Shown: positions 44,887 to 53,404 of the stretch, piece after piece
How positions within the stretch are numbered: the stretch's first letter is position 1
How the letters are laid out: every line of letters starts with the position of its first letter
Source: a bacterium
GTDB taxonomy: Bacteria; Joyebacterota; Joyebacteria; Joyebacterales; Joyebacteraceae
Assembly: GCA_025782395.1 (NCBI GenBank)
Contig: JALGZD010000191.1
Location: 33,498 to 97,497, forward strand
Direction: 5' to 3'
Length of the DNA: 64,000 bases
Position numbers and translations under genes: made by a program
Notes under the pieces: model-generated
The model's database searches: none
Told to the model about the DNA's origin: nothing
What the model saw: only the letters and a program-made list of their open reading frames with translations

Positions 44887-46554
44887 CTACTCGAGGAGTC
44901 CGGCGAGTTCCGTCGGGTGGATCATGATGTGTGGGGTCACCAGCACGAACATCTCGCTCTGCCCCTTCTCGACACCGGTGTATCCGAAGAGAGCGCCAAG
45001 CAGCGGAATGCGACCAAGGAGCGGGATTCGGTTCTCCTTCGTTCTCTCCCTCTCCAACAGCAGGCCACCTATGATTACCGATTCCCCGTTACCCACTCGC
45101 GCCCGCGTCTCAACTTCGCGCACGCTGGTCACCGGGAGATCGTTCGTCCCGGACGAGCGGACGTCGCTGACCTCTACCGAAATATCAGTGATGATCTCAG
45201 ACGAAGCCACGATGTAGGGCGTGATCTTCAGAGTCGTGCCCGTGGCAATCTTCTGCAGTGTGTAGTACGCGTAGGTGACGGATCCGCTCAGCAACGAGTA
45301 GTACGCCTCGGTGCCCACGCGAATCCTCGCCTCTTGACCGTCAAGGGTCGCCACCCGCGGATTAGCCCTCACGCGCCCGCCAGCCGTCGCTTCAAGCGCT
45401 CTCACGGCGGCCTGGATGTCACTCACGGCTCCGAGGCCATCCAGGCCCGTGCTGAACAGCTGGCCGATGAAGGCGGAGTCGGTCACCGCGGATGCGAGCT
45501 TGGCTATTCTGAATGAATCGCCCCCCTTGCTGCCTATCGCTTCCCAGTCGATGCCCAACTCTCGCGTGGCATCGCGGTTCAGTTCGATGACCAAGGCCTC
45601 GATCATCACCTGACGCGGCGGACGGTCGACCACCGCCAGGTCGCGCAGGAAGGAGCGGAGGATCTCATCGGGTCCCGTCACTGTCAGGGTGTTGCCGCCT
45701 GCGCCGTCCACCCGCACATACCGTTCGTAGGACTGCGGCAGAAGCTTGAGCGCGTCCCTGGCGAGAAGATGCCGAGGCCGGACCTCCATGGTCTCGGTCA
45801 GGAGCACCGACGCAGCCTCGCGCGGGTCGGCGGCACCAACCAGGTAGTAGCCGTCCATCCACGCGTAGCCCAGGCCCAGAGGGAGCACGAGTCGGCGCAG
45901 GCAGTCCTCGAGCGGCAGATTGTCGAACTCAATGGTGACGTATCCTCGGACCCCCTGCGCCGCGACGATGGGAATTCCTACCTGAGCCGAGATGTCAGCC
46001 AGCACCTGGAGGATGTCTGTCTCATAGAACACGTTCGTGACGCTCGTATCCCGGCGGGGATCGTCGGACCCGGAAACACCCGCGTCACCCGACCCCGGCC
46101 GCTCGGACCTCCAGACGCCGCTCCAGCCGCCCGACTCAAGTGCGTGTCCGCTCTCCCATCGTCCCGACCACGGTCCCATCTCTTCCACAATGGCGTCTAA
46201 CGCGTCCACCTCCGGAAGAGCAGACCATCTTCTGGGATAGTAGGTCTTCAGGAGCCTCAGACTCAGAGCGGCCCTGTCACGGTTCCCCAGTGCCAGCTCG
46301 GATTCACTCAGAAGGTAGAGTAGTTCCGGCATGATTCGGTAGGCGGTCGCGCTGCGAAGCGCCGCGCGCACCAGTTCCGCTGACTCCTGGTAGGACTCTT
46401 CCTGATACAGTGCTGTCGCTTCCTCAAGATAGACCTCAGCCGGCGGGGCTCCGCCCCGAACAAGCTCCGGCGTTAGACCGGAGGGTCCCGGAGCGCAGCC
46501 GGCGAGCATCTGAAGAGAGGCGAGCAAGAAAGTGATGCAACAGAGCGTCTTCAT
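44887..46554 (-). CDS. Lipoprotein secretin (GspD/PilQ family)
   Basis: The protein has about 555 residues from ATG 46554; an upstream extension overlaps the preceding gene. A lipobox ends MLAGC near residue 19. A TPR-like helical part (about 40-125) is followed by an STN/N0-type domain (VLADISAQVGIPIV, near 190), an N1-like domain (ALKLLPQSYERYV) and the secretin core from about 340. The core has VRANPRVATLDGQEARI, LKITPYI, GNGESVIIGGLLLE and a near-terminal FVLVTPHIMI. Secretins form the outer-membrane ring of type II/III secretion and type IV pili. No ATPase, platform protein or prepilin peptidase gene is nearby. It lies just after a chaperone-like gene, which is unusual. Confidence 0.88.
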   Translation of the reverse strand: MKTLCCITFLLASLQMLAGCAPGPSGLTPELVRGGAPPAEVYLEEATALYQEESYQESAELVRAALRSATAYRIMPELLYLLSESELALGNRDRAALSLRLLKTYYPRRWSALPEVDALDAIVEEMGPWSGRWESGHALESGGWSGVWRSERPGSGDAGVSGSDDPRRDTSVTNVFYETDILQVLADISAQVGIPIVAAQGVRGYVTIEFDNLPLEDCLRRLVLPLGLGYAWMDGYYLVGAADPREAASVLLTETMEVRPRHLLARDALKLLPQSYERYVRVDGAGGNTLTVTGPDEILRSFLRDLAVVDRPPRQVMIEALVIELNRDATRELGIDWEAIGSKGGDSFRIAKLASAVTDSAFIGQLFSTGLDGLGAVSDIQAAVRALEATAGGRVRANPRVATLDGQEARIRVGTEAYYSLLSGSVTYAYYTLQKIATGTTLKITPYIVASSEIITDISVEVSDVRSSGTNDLPVTSVREVETRARVGNGESVIIGGLLLERERTKENRIPLLGRIPLLGALFGYTGVEKGQSEMFVLVTPHIMIHPTELAGLLE

Positions 46555-46570
46555 CCCGGCAGGGTTCCTT

Positions 46571-48199
46571 TCATCGAAGTCCCTCGGGTGTGACCTGCGT
46601 GCTTGTGAAGTGGACCTCCGTTCGAACAGGACCGGTCGACGAGTCTTTCTGCACGATCTCTGCCTCGATGACGAAGTCTCCTTCGTCAACCAGGGGCAGC
46701 GGCATTCGGAACTCTCGTCGTCCGCCGGGCATGATGGGCCTCCAGCTTTCCTCTCCGATCATCATCGTTGCAATGGCCTGTCCGGATGTCCGCTTCAGAG
46801 CCATGGAACCCTTCACGTGTCCAATTGCCCCACCCGAATTCACGATCGACAGGACCGCACTGCCTGGATTTCGGTCGGGTTTGGATCTGACAAGCGTGAG
46901 GTCGACGATATCGACCTTCGCCTCACCTTGGGTTGCAGGCGTCATCACGACCAGTGCGCCAGCGTCGTAGATGGTCTCCCAGCCCTCCTCCACCGAACCA
47001 CCCGTGGTGCTCCCCGTGAGGCGCACTGCTTTGACGACCGTGGACTCGAGGTCAGTGCCCTTCTTCATGCTCACCGACGCTCGGAAGACGGCGGTTCGCT
47101 TCGGCTCCACTACGAGGTTGGCTGGGGTGACCTCGATGCTGAGACCTGGGACGGAGGCTGTCGTTCCCCCGAAGGTCCAGGACCCGTCGCTCTCCAGCCT
47201 GGCGTCCTCGACCGTCGCGTGGAGTGCAATAGCGGCGTCACCGAGGTTCCGCACGCGAATCGGCATCGATCTCACCGCGCCGGAGGGAAGAGCTATCTCA
47301 AAGAGAGTCTCCTCCACCCAGAGCTCGGTGCCCAGCTCCGAGCGGCGATCTCGCTCCCCACCGGAGACACCGTCGCCGATGTTCACCGAGAACTCGGCCC
47401 GCGACTCGCGTCTATCGCCCAGATCCAAGCGCGTCACGGCGGTGTACACCCCCGCCGGGAGCCGCCTTGGGAATGTAGATTCCAATTGCAGGAGCTGTCC
47501 GGGGTAGATCTCGAAAGGCTGGCCGTTTGCCCTGAGGGATATCTGCGCTCTCTCGGGGAACCCGCCGGACTCCGGATAAAGAAGGACGTCACCCTTCACG
47601 TCGCTCTTCCACACACCTGTGTTTCGGATCGACAGGGCGACCGTCGGAGAGGCAGTGGCCGTTTCATGAAGCTCGATGCTTTCCACGTCGAGACGCAGCA
47701 GCCCCTCGGAGCGTACGTGGACCAGGACCTCCACACCGATCCCGGGTATCACGACCGCTCCCATAGGATCCCCTAGCCGTCCCGGCCGCAGCTTCACCAT
47801 AACGAAGGCGGAGTAGCATCCGAACGCGCCTTGTGGGCAGCGCAAGACTAGAGCGACGCGTCCCTTCTCACCACGATTCAGTGTCATCTCGCGAGGAATC
47901 TCAATCCACCCGGCGGCGGACCGAACGCCGGTACCCCGCTCGGTACCGGACTTCGCACCGCTCGGGTCCTGCGCGAGATCCATGAGTTCAATGTCGAACG
48001 TCGCCGGCCTGTTGTAGTCACCTGCGGCGATGGTGAACTCACCGCGCCACACCTCGCCCGGCCGAACGTCGACCTCCAGCAAGGTTGGCCCGACGGCAAC
48101 GCCACCGACGAACTCCCTCGATTCCTGAGCGTAGCTCGTGGGAGAAAACAGGGAGACGATCAAGAGAACTGCGACCGCAAGCAGAGACTTGGGTTTCAT
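46571..48199 (-). CDS. Exported chaperone-like protein with repeated Ig-type domains
   Basis: The 542-residue protein has a signal peptide (about 1-24). The mature N-terminus reads GVAVGPTLLEVDVRPGEV, followed by FTIAAGDYNRPATFDIELMD and a WIEIPREMTLNRGEK-type strand. This is the pattern of periplasmic fimbrial chaperones and DUF916-like domains, where a strand binds subunits. Further Ig-like domains fill the rest (about 160-260 and 275-540), making it more than twice the size of a normal pilus chaperone. AGGAGG precedes the ATG. It sits between a putative subunit gene and the secretin gene, suggesting it escorts exported subunits to that secretin. The family assignment is tentative. Confidence 0.6.
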   Translation of the reverse strand: MKPKSLLAVAVLLIVSLFSPTSYAQESREFVGGVAVGPTLLEVDVRPGEVWRGEFTIAAGDYNRPATFDIELMDLAQDPSGAKSGTERGTGVRSAAGWIEIPREMTLNRGEKGRVALVLRCPQGAFGCYSAFVMVKLRPGRLGDPMGAVVIPGIGVEVLVHVRSEGLLRLDVESIELHETATASPTVALSIRNTGVWKSDVKGDVLLYPESGGFPERAQISLRANGQPFEIYPGQLLQLESTFPRRLPAGVYTAVTRLDLGDRRESRAEFSVNIGDGVSGGERDRRSELGTELWVEETLFEIALPSGAVRSMPIRVRNLGDAAIALHATVEDARLESDGSWTFGGTTASVPGLSIEVTPANLVVEPKRTAVFRASVSMKKGTDLESTVVKAVRLTGSTTGGSVEEGWETIYDAGALVVMTPATQGEAKVDIVDLTLVRSKPDRNPGSAVLSIVNSGGAIGHVKGSMALKRTSGQAIATMMIGEESWRPIMPGGRREFRMPLPLVDEGDFVIEAEIVQKDSSTGPVRTEVHFTSTQVTPEGLR

Positions 48200-48239
48200 A
48201 TGTGCCTGCCTCCTATCGATCGACGCGGCCGCGACCGAT

Positions 48240-48264
48240 GCCGGAGGCTCAGAGAGCCTCCGGC
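48240..48264 (-). terminator. GC-rich hairpin between the subunit-like gene and the chaperone-like gene
   Basis: A perfect 10-bp stem (GCCGGAGGCT / AGCCTCCGGC) with a 5-nt loop lies just after the stop of the 48278-49030 gene and before the next ribosome site. With no T-run it may be an attenuating or RNA-protecting hairpin, as often follows a major subunit gene in pilus operons. Confidence 0.5.
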
Positions 48265-48277
48265 ACCGCCCAAACCG

Positions 48278-49030
48278 CTACGGAGTTGTGAAGAGAACGT
48301 CAAGGGTCGTCTTGTAGTCATCTCCGGCATCCGCCATACCATGACGATGGACACGGCCCAGGAACTTGATCGTGCCCTCGATGTAGGGCGCCATCGATCC
48401 GAGTGTCCAGTTCTGGCCCACGGTTGCGCACGGGAAGGGGTACTGGTCCGGCCAGTTATCATATGTTGTGCCCGCAACGCTTCCCGGGGGTCCCGCCCCG
48501 TTATTGGCATGGCCGAACGCATTGGCGCCACCATCATAGAGGTAGTGACCCGGCTCTCCACCGGTGGGCACGCTCCCAAGCAGGGGCGAACCGGCGATCT
48601 GGAAGGGGGCCAGGCACACGGTGAACCATGTGTCCAGAGTGCCCCCGTGGGACTGCCCCGTGAGGTCACCGTTGGTAGTGACCGCCATGGACAGGTCGTT
48701 GTTGGAACGGACGAAAATGACCGCGCCATCGCCCGACTCGTAGTACATGCCGTCGCTGCAGTAGTAGGCGTCACCACCCCAGGGGTCCGTAGGGTACTTG
48801 CTGACATCGTCACACGCGGCGTACGCAACGTTGGCGAGTTGCGTGGAGTACCAGTCGCCAGTTCCGTTGAACACGATCCATATCTCCTGCCACTCGATCT
48901 GGATGTAGCAGTTCAGCTCCAGATGGATCTCAAGCTGGCCACTGGGAGAGCCGTCCCACGTGGTACCGTAGCCCATCGCCGGCACTGCCAGCGCGGCCAC
49001 GGCCATGATTGCTATCAGGATGCGCAACAT
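48278..49030 (-). CDS. Exported beta-rich protein, putative major subunit
   Basis: This 250-residue protein has a signal peptide (about 1-20). The mature chain is rich in Gly, Asp and aromatic residues, with LEIHLELNCYIQIEW near the start and IEGTIKFLGRVHRH, then a DDYKTTLDVLFTTP end. That last strand resembles the closing GDYxGTLxVxV strand of some chaperone-dependent pilins. Cysteine pairs occur in mid-protein. GAAGGAG precedes the ATG, and a strong hairpin follows the stop. Position between another exported protein and the chaperone-like and secretin genes supports a subunit role. The family is not recognised. Confidence 0.65.
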   Translation of the reverse strand: MLRILIAIMAVAALAVPAMGYGTTWDGSPSGQLEIHLELNCYIQIEWQEIWIVFNGTGDWYSTQLANVAYAACDDVSKYPTDPWGGDAYYCSDGMYYESGDGAVIFVRSNNDLSMAVTTNGDLTGQSHGGTLDTWFTVCLAPFQIAGSPLLGSVPTGGEPGHYLYDGGANAFGHANNGAGPPGSVAGTTYDNWPDQYPFPCATVGQNWTLGSMAPYIEGTIKFLGRVHRHGMADAGDDYKTTLDVLFTTP

Positions 49031-49335
49031 GGTATAGTCTCCTTCAGGGTTGTTGGTCGCAACCCATTGGTCCGCCTCTGTGTCTAAACAGGGAGAGGGA
49101 TGTATCGTTTCAGGCGTTCGTCCCTCGCCGGGGTTGGCGGATCACCCCGGTTTCCCCGCCCGGCCCACGCTCCTCGGGGAGCCGGAACCCACCGCCGCGG
49201 CCTCAGGCCGCGAGTTCAGGTCCATGGCACCTCCTTTCGGTCAGCGGGATCCCTGATCGACGACGGGCATCAATACGAATAACCGACCTGCCCCCGCGAC
49301 CACGAGATCATCCGAGATAGCAAGAGGTCGCCCGA
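49031..49335. other. 305-nt gap with a small ORF and hairpins
   Basis: Between two putative subunit genes. It contains the 27-codon ORF at 49142-49225, a CGCGGCC/GGCCGCG hairpin near 49196-49212 inside that ORF, and a short GGGTTG/CAACCC hairpin shortly before the ribosome site of the gene starting at 49030. No promoter of good quality was found. Confidence 0.6.
49142..49225 (-). CDS. Small ORF (27 codons) with a perfect Shine-Dalgarno site
   Basis: The ATG at 49225 is preceded by AAAGGAGGTGCC, the best ribosome site in the window, and the frame ends in TGA at 49142-49144. The predicted peptide is short, Gly/Arg/Pro-rich and has no hydrophobic stretch. A hairpin overlaps its early codons. 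It could be a translated leader of the downstream subunit gene; a chance ORF is also possible. Confidence 0.35.
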   Translation of the reverse strand: MDLNSRPEAAAVGSGSPRSVGRAGKPG

Positions 49336-50376
49336 CTAACCAGACGACCCAACCAACAGAATCTGACAGACGTAATCACCGGCGCGATCACCCAGCGTCA
49401 CTTCCAGCGCCAACCGGAAGGTTGCAGGGAACACACCCCGCTCGTCGTACCCCGACATAATGCAGTTGCTCTCACCGAGCGATGTCCACGGTCCCGGTTC
49501 TCCATCCGGACCCAGCCTTGACCATTCCAGCCGCTCGAGGGGAATCTCGTTGTCCCCCGACACGAACGGCGTTCCCTCAAGGCGCAGTTCCCATTGCCCC
49601 TCGTTCGTCGCCAGCACAACTTCAAGATCGGGCTCCACGTAGAACCGACCCGGCGGCGGTCCCGTTTCTATGTTGAACTCGGACACATAGGTCATGACAA
49701 CAGTGAGGGCACCCACGGTCATCGTCACGGGAACGGTCACCCGCGGTCCGAGTGAACTGCCGACATTTCCGTCCCCGCCCGGCACAATGCGCAGCGCGCC
49801 CGGCGGCTCGATCGCGGAATCATCGTGCCCCGACGGCCCCACTGGCATAAGGTGGAGAAGTCCCTCATAGGCTCCCGCTTCGTCCGTCCACCAAGGCCTC
49901 ACCTGCAGCTCCAGCCACAGGTCCGGGGCCGGCGCCGGCCCGTGCCCCTCCGCAACGACTCGACCACCCGCTATACTGACGAACTCCCCCCCGGTCGCGG
50001 GTGACCGCACCATCACGCAGCCGACATCGATGGAACCACCAGGACCCGTGGTCGGCTCGAACTGCGCTCTGACTCCCCAGTCCGGGAGCGGCGACGCCAC
50101 GCTGAATGCGAGCAATCCCTGGAGAGCCGGAGGTACGGGAATGCCCTCCTCAGGCGGCAGTGGAATCTCCTCGTCCAGCACAAACAAGTCCTCGTCCACG
50201 GTGATCCAGACCATTCCGCCCGACCGCAGCGGTCCCCCCTCCTGCGGCCCTAGTTCTTGTTCAGGGTCCCGCGCTGCGCAGAAGCCGGCTGTGACGAGGA
50301 TTGCAAGGACCAGCGCCGTCACCTGCCGGCCCCCGCTCCCTTTCCCCAGAGCCCGTCCGCGAGGTCGGTCACTCAT
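49336..50376 (-). CDS. Exported beta-rich protein, first gene of the secretin-linked set
   Basis: The protein has about 346 residues from ATG 50376 (GAGGGAG at good spacing; the frame extends to 50418). A signal-type segment lies at about 18-36. The mature chain has LLAFSVASPLPDWGVRAQF and ends LALEVTLGDRAGDYVCQILLVGSSG-like, with the DWGV strand also seen at 44208-44822. It is the first gene behind the promoter at 50660-50688 and the structured leader element. I do not recognise the family. A subunit or tip component of a surface structure is the best contextual guess. Confidence 0.65.
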   Translation of the reverse strand: MSDRPRGRALGKGSGGRQVTALVLAILVTAGFCAARDPEQELGPQEGGPLRSGGMVWITVDEDLFVLDEEIPLPPEEGIPVPPALQGLLAFSVASPLPDWGVRAQFEPTTGPGGSIDVGCVMVRSPATGGEFVSIAGGRVVAEGHGPAPAPDLWLELQVRPWWTDEAGAYEGLLHLMPVGPSGHDDSAIEPPGALRIVPGGDGNVGSSLGPRVTVPVTMTVGALTVVMTYVSEFNIETGPPPGRFYVEPDLEVVLATNEGQWELRLEGTPFVSGDNEIPLERLEWSRLGPDGEPGPWTSLGESNCIMSGYDERGVFPATFRLALEVTLGDRAGDYVCQILLVGSSG

Positions 50377-50479
50377 CCACGTCTCCCTCACGATAGCGGT
50401 GTTGCACATGTTCCTCACCTACCTCGCTTGACTTCCCGGGCGTCGCTGGGTATCTTGTAGATACATGGGGCCGGGCCCT

Positions 50480-50557
50480 GATCCTCACGGATCGGTCGTG
50501 TCTCGGTTCCACCCGGGCGGCTGGATGGCTGCGAATCCATCACCAGTCGCCCGCTTT
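50480..50557 (-). ncRNA. Conserved structured leader element, copy B
   Basis: The arms at 50543-50557 and 50512-50525 match copy A (41497-41512 and 41464-41477) almost base for base, while the 17-19 nt between them differ and still fold (ATGG/CCAT extends the stem here). A second, different hairpin (GATCC/GGATC, 50480-50493) follows, in the same place as in copy A. It lies about 100 nt after the predicted transcription start and about 100 nt before the start codon. Confidence 0.6.
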
Positions 50558-50659
50558 CTATTATGTAGCCTGCAGAAAAGCCGCATAACTCAACGGCATC
50601 CACCGCAATGCATGCCTCGCGCCCACTATTGCAGAACAGAACTCAAGGAATATGCAGGG

Positions 50660-50688
50660 AGAATACCATCCCTGAAGAGGAAAATCAA
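50660..50688 (-). promoter_or_regulatory. Sigma70-type promoter of the secretin-linked set
   Basis: On the minus strand TTGATT (50683-50688) and TATTCT (50660-50665) are 17 nt apart. The expected start near 50653 gives a leader of about 275 nt that includes the structured element. Confidence 0.65.
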
Positions 50689-50840
50689 GAGCAAAATGTG
50701 CCAAGGCGGAGAAAACTGATAGTCAGGCTGCGGCGCAACACAATAATGGTCGCATCCTGTATATGGCAACACTATGAAGAAGCACACCAGTCTGTGGGCA
50801 GTTGGTGGATGCGGTCCAGATGCCTATGATCGTCGCCTGG

Positions 50841-52079
50841 CTAGTCCTCCCTTGGCGTCATACTGATGCACGCTTCCACCGGACAGACGGTACGGCAGAA
50901 CCCGCACCCGATGCACTTCTCATCGTCGACCTCGGGGATCCTGGCATCGTCGGCGTCGCTTAAGCCCCCGTCTTCCTGTCGACCACGGAACCCGATCGCC
51001 TGGTGGCCTCCATCGCGACAGGCAACTATGCACTGACCGCAGCCAACACAGAGATCTTCGTCAATGCTCGCAATGGCCTTGTACTCACGCGAGAGCGACT
51101 CGTGGCTGACAATATTCGGGAGACCGAGACCGATGAGCTCCATTGGCGAACTCATCCCCTTGTCCTCAAGATAGAGAGCCAGCCCCTCAGTCAGCTCCTC
51201 CACGATGTCGAACCCGTACCTCATCACCGCCGTGCAGACTTCCACGATACCGGCGCCGGCAAGCAGGAACTCCACTGAGTCCTGCCACGTCACGACCCCA
51301 CCGACCCCCGCCACCGGAATACCGACGTCCTTCACGACGTCCGCCACAAATCTGAGGGCGATCGGCTTGATCGCCGGTCCGGAGAATCCGCCCTCCGTCG
51401 ACTTGCCGTTCACCGAGGGTACTGGAGAGAACGTATCGAGGTCGAAACCGAGGAGGGCTTTCACCGTGTTGATTGCCGTAACCCCGGCAGCACCCGCCTC
51501 TTTCACCTTCTGCGCTATCGGACGCATGTCGGTCACGTTCGGAGTCAACTTGATGAGTACCGGGATCTCAGCTGCCTCGACGACCCACTTCGCGCGCTCG
51601 TATGTAAGCCCCGCGTCCTGGCCGACTGCCGACCCCATTCCCTTTTCCGGCATACCGTGAGGACACGAGAAACTGCACTCGATCATGTCGGCTCCCGCAG
51701 CCTGGACCCGGCGGGTGATCTCCTTCCACTCCTTTTCAGAGCCGGCCATCATACTGACGATGAGGACCTGCTCCGGATAGCTCTTCTTGAGCTCAGAGAC
51801 CTCTGCCAGAACCTCATTGATATCGCGATCGGAGATGAGATCGATATTCTCGAGCCCAATGAGGCCCTTGTCCTCGTAGCTCAGGCCGGCCATCATTGGG
51901 GAGACCAGATTCACCTCGACGTGCTCGAGCCCCAGAGTCTTGACAACGGCGCCGCCCCAGCCTGCGTCAAAACCGCGCGCTATCATCTCAGCGTCATCGG
52001 TCGGGGGCGCTGCAGCCAGAACGAACGGGTTAGGGAAGCGGATGCCGCAGAATTCGACGGAAAGATCGACTTTCTTCAT
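50841..52079 (-). CDS. preA: NAD-dependent dihydropyrimidine dehydrogenase, catalytic subunit PreA
   Basis: This 412-residue protein is of the dihydroorotate-dehydrogenase-like family. An FMN-binding TIM barrel covers about 1-300 (AAPPTDD, ECSFSCPHGM with the catalytic Cys region, KLTPNVTD, GVGGV). A C-terminal two-cluster ferredoxin domain has CVGCGQCIVAC and CIGCGFCRTVCP (about 335-400). It reduces uracil or thymine to the dihydro form, or the reverse, taking electrons from PreT. The start overlaps the preT stop by one base (TGATG), so the two are coupled. Dihydropyrimidine would then be a substrate for the dihydropyrimidinase at 24356-25750. Confidence 0.94.
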   Translation of the reverse strand: MKKVDLSVEFCGIRFPNPFVLAAAPPTDDAEMIARGFDAGWGGAVVKTLGLEHVEVNLVSPMMAGLSYEDKGLIGLENIDLISDRDINEVLAEVSELKKSYPEQVLIVSMMAGSEKEWKEITRRVQAAGADMIECSFSCPHGMPEKGMGSAVGQDAGLTYERAKWVVEAAEIPVLIKLTPNVTDMRPIAQKVKEAGAAGVTAINTVKALLGFDLDTFSPVPSVNGKSTEGGFSGPAIKPIALRFVADVVKDVGIPVAGVGGVVTWQDSVEFLLAGAGIVEVCTAVMRYGFDIVEELTEGLALYLEDKGMSSPMELIGLGLPNIVSHESLSREYKAIASIDEDLCVGCGQCIVACRDGGHQAIGFRGRQEDGGLSDADDARIPEVDDEKCIGCGFCRTVCPVEACISMTPRED

Positions 52080-53404
52080 CAGCGCCCACCTCCTTCGGTG
52101 CCGCGGGAGTCAAGGAATGCAACGATGCCCTCCGCCGCCTTCTTGCCTTCGGCATAAGCTCTGACCGCCGTGGCGCCGCCACTCACTACGTCACCGCCCG
52201 CGAAGACGCCCGGTAGCGACGTCGCCATTGTCTCGGGATCAGTGCGGACGACACCGCGCTCGTCGGTCTCCACTCCCTCAAAGCGATCCAGGACTCCTGT
52301 CCCGATCGCCTCGATGATGCCGTCTGCGGCGAGGCTGAACTTCGTTCCCGGCACGTCAACTGCGTTCGAAGGAACGAGAAGACCCGGCTCTTTCCAACGA
52401 ATGGCCACACCCTCGTATCCTACGACCTTGTTTCCTTCCGCAACGATCCGGACAGGCCTCGTACCGGGGTGGAAGACGATGCCTTCCGACTGGACCTCTT
52501 CGATCTCGGAACGGAAGGCCGGCATCTCTTCGTATGACTCCAGGCAGCACACGTCCACGCGTTCCGCACCAAGTCTCAGTGCAGCCATCGCCGCGTCCAT
52601 GGCGACGTTGCCGCCACCGATGACGACCACGCGCGATCCAAGGTCGGGACGATCACCTCTCGCAATGTCGGTCAGAAGATCGGAAGCTACATGAACGCCC
52701 GGCAGATCCTCGCCCTCAAGGCCGATGGTATACGGACGCCCAAGCCCTATCCCGATGAAGACGGCGCTGAATCCCTTCTTGAGAAGCTCGGCAGGCTCCG
52801 AAGCGGTCTGCTCCAGCTCCACGTCGGCGCCCAGACGCTCGACGTAATTGAGTTCCTCCGCAGCAAAGGCCTGATCCAGGCGAAACGGAGGGATCCCTCT
52901 TGTCAACACACCGCCCACGACATCGGACTTCTCGAAGATCGTGACGCCTACGCCGCGCTTTCTGAGCTCGACCGCCGCTCCCACACCGGCGGGTCCCCCA
53001 CCGATGACGGCGACGCGCTCCGGACGGTCTTTGGCTGCGTCGGGCAGAGGCGCCAGCGACGCCAACTCGATGTCGCCTGCGAAGCGCTGGAGACCGGCGA
53101 TATCTATCGGCGTGTCGAGATTGGTCCGGGTGCAATGCTCCATGCAGAGCATCTCCTGTGGACAGACGCGGCCGCAGATCCCGACCATGATGTTCGCCTC
53201 CCGGATGAGGCGTACCGCTCCGCGGTGATTCCCGAAGCGGATCTTCCGGATGAAGCGCCTCACATCAACGCCGGCCGGGCAGCCCGCGTTGCAGGGCGGA
53301 TCGTCGCACATCAGACAGCGCGAGGCTTCGATCACTGCTTCATGCGGAGCGTAGCTTCGACCGGTCTCCTCCAGCGACGCGTGCGCTGTGCTTGTATTGG
53401 TCAC
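52079..53404 (-). CDS. preT: NAD-dependent dihydropyrimidine dehydrogenase, electron-transfer subunit PreT
   Basis: This 441-residue GltD-like flavoprotein has an N-terminal Fe-S domain (CLMCDDPPCNAGCP near residues 30-44 and CGRVCPQEMLCMEHC near 77-91). The FAD loop VAVIGGGPAGVGAA lies near residue 130, and the NAD(P) loop VVVIGGGNVAMDAA near 265. The C-terminal GVFAGGDVVSGGATAV closes the FAD site. It passes electrons from NADH to PreA. The start is GTG 53404 behind GGAG. The gene pair stands alone between exported-protein operons. Similar GltD-like subunits also serve other oxidoreductases, but the PreA partner makes this call firm. Confidence 0.93.
   Translation of the reverse strand: MTNTSTAHASLEETGRSYAPHEAVIEASRCLMCDDPPCNAGCPAGVDVRRFIRKIRFGNHRGAVRLIREANIMVGICGRVCPQEMLCMEHCTRTNLDTPIDIAGLQRFAGDIELASLAPLPDAAKDRPERVAVIGGGPAGVGAAVELRKRGVGVTIFEKSDVVGGVLTRGIPPFRLDQAFAAEELNYVERLGADVELEQTASEPAELLKKGFSAVFIGIGLGRPYTIGLEGEDLPGVHVASDLLTDIARGDRPDLGSRVVVIGGGNVAMDAAMAALRLGAERVDVCCLESYEEMPAFRSEIEEVQSEGIVFHPGTRPVRIVAEGNKVVGYEGVAIRWKEPGLLVPSNAVDVPGTKFSLAADGIIEAIGTGVLDRFEGVETDERGVVRTDPETMATSLPGVFAGGDVVSGGATAVRAYAEGKKAAEGIVAFLDSRGTEGGGR

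Larger units (their letters stand above)
50377..50840. other. 464-nt intergenic region with promoter and structured leader element
   Basis: Between preA and the first gene of the secretin set. It holds the promoter at 50660-50688 and the element at 50480-50557. The 50690-50840 part, which follows preA, shows no convincing terminator. A 62-codon frame through the element has no credible start and no protein-like features. Confidence 0.7.

Noticed and set aside
50415..50603. A 62-codon minus-strand ORF in the leader of the secretin set
   Set aside because: It runs through the structured element, lacks a good ribosome site and has no protein-like pattern.
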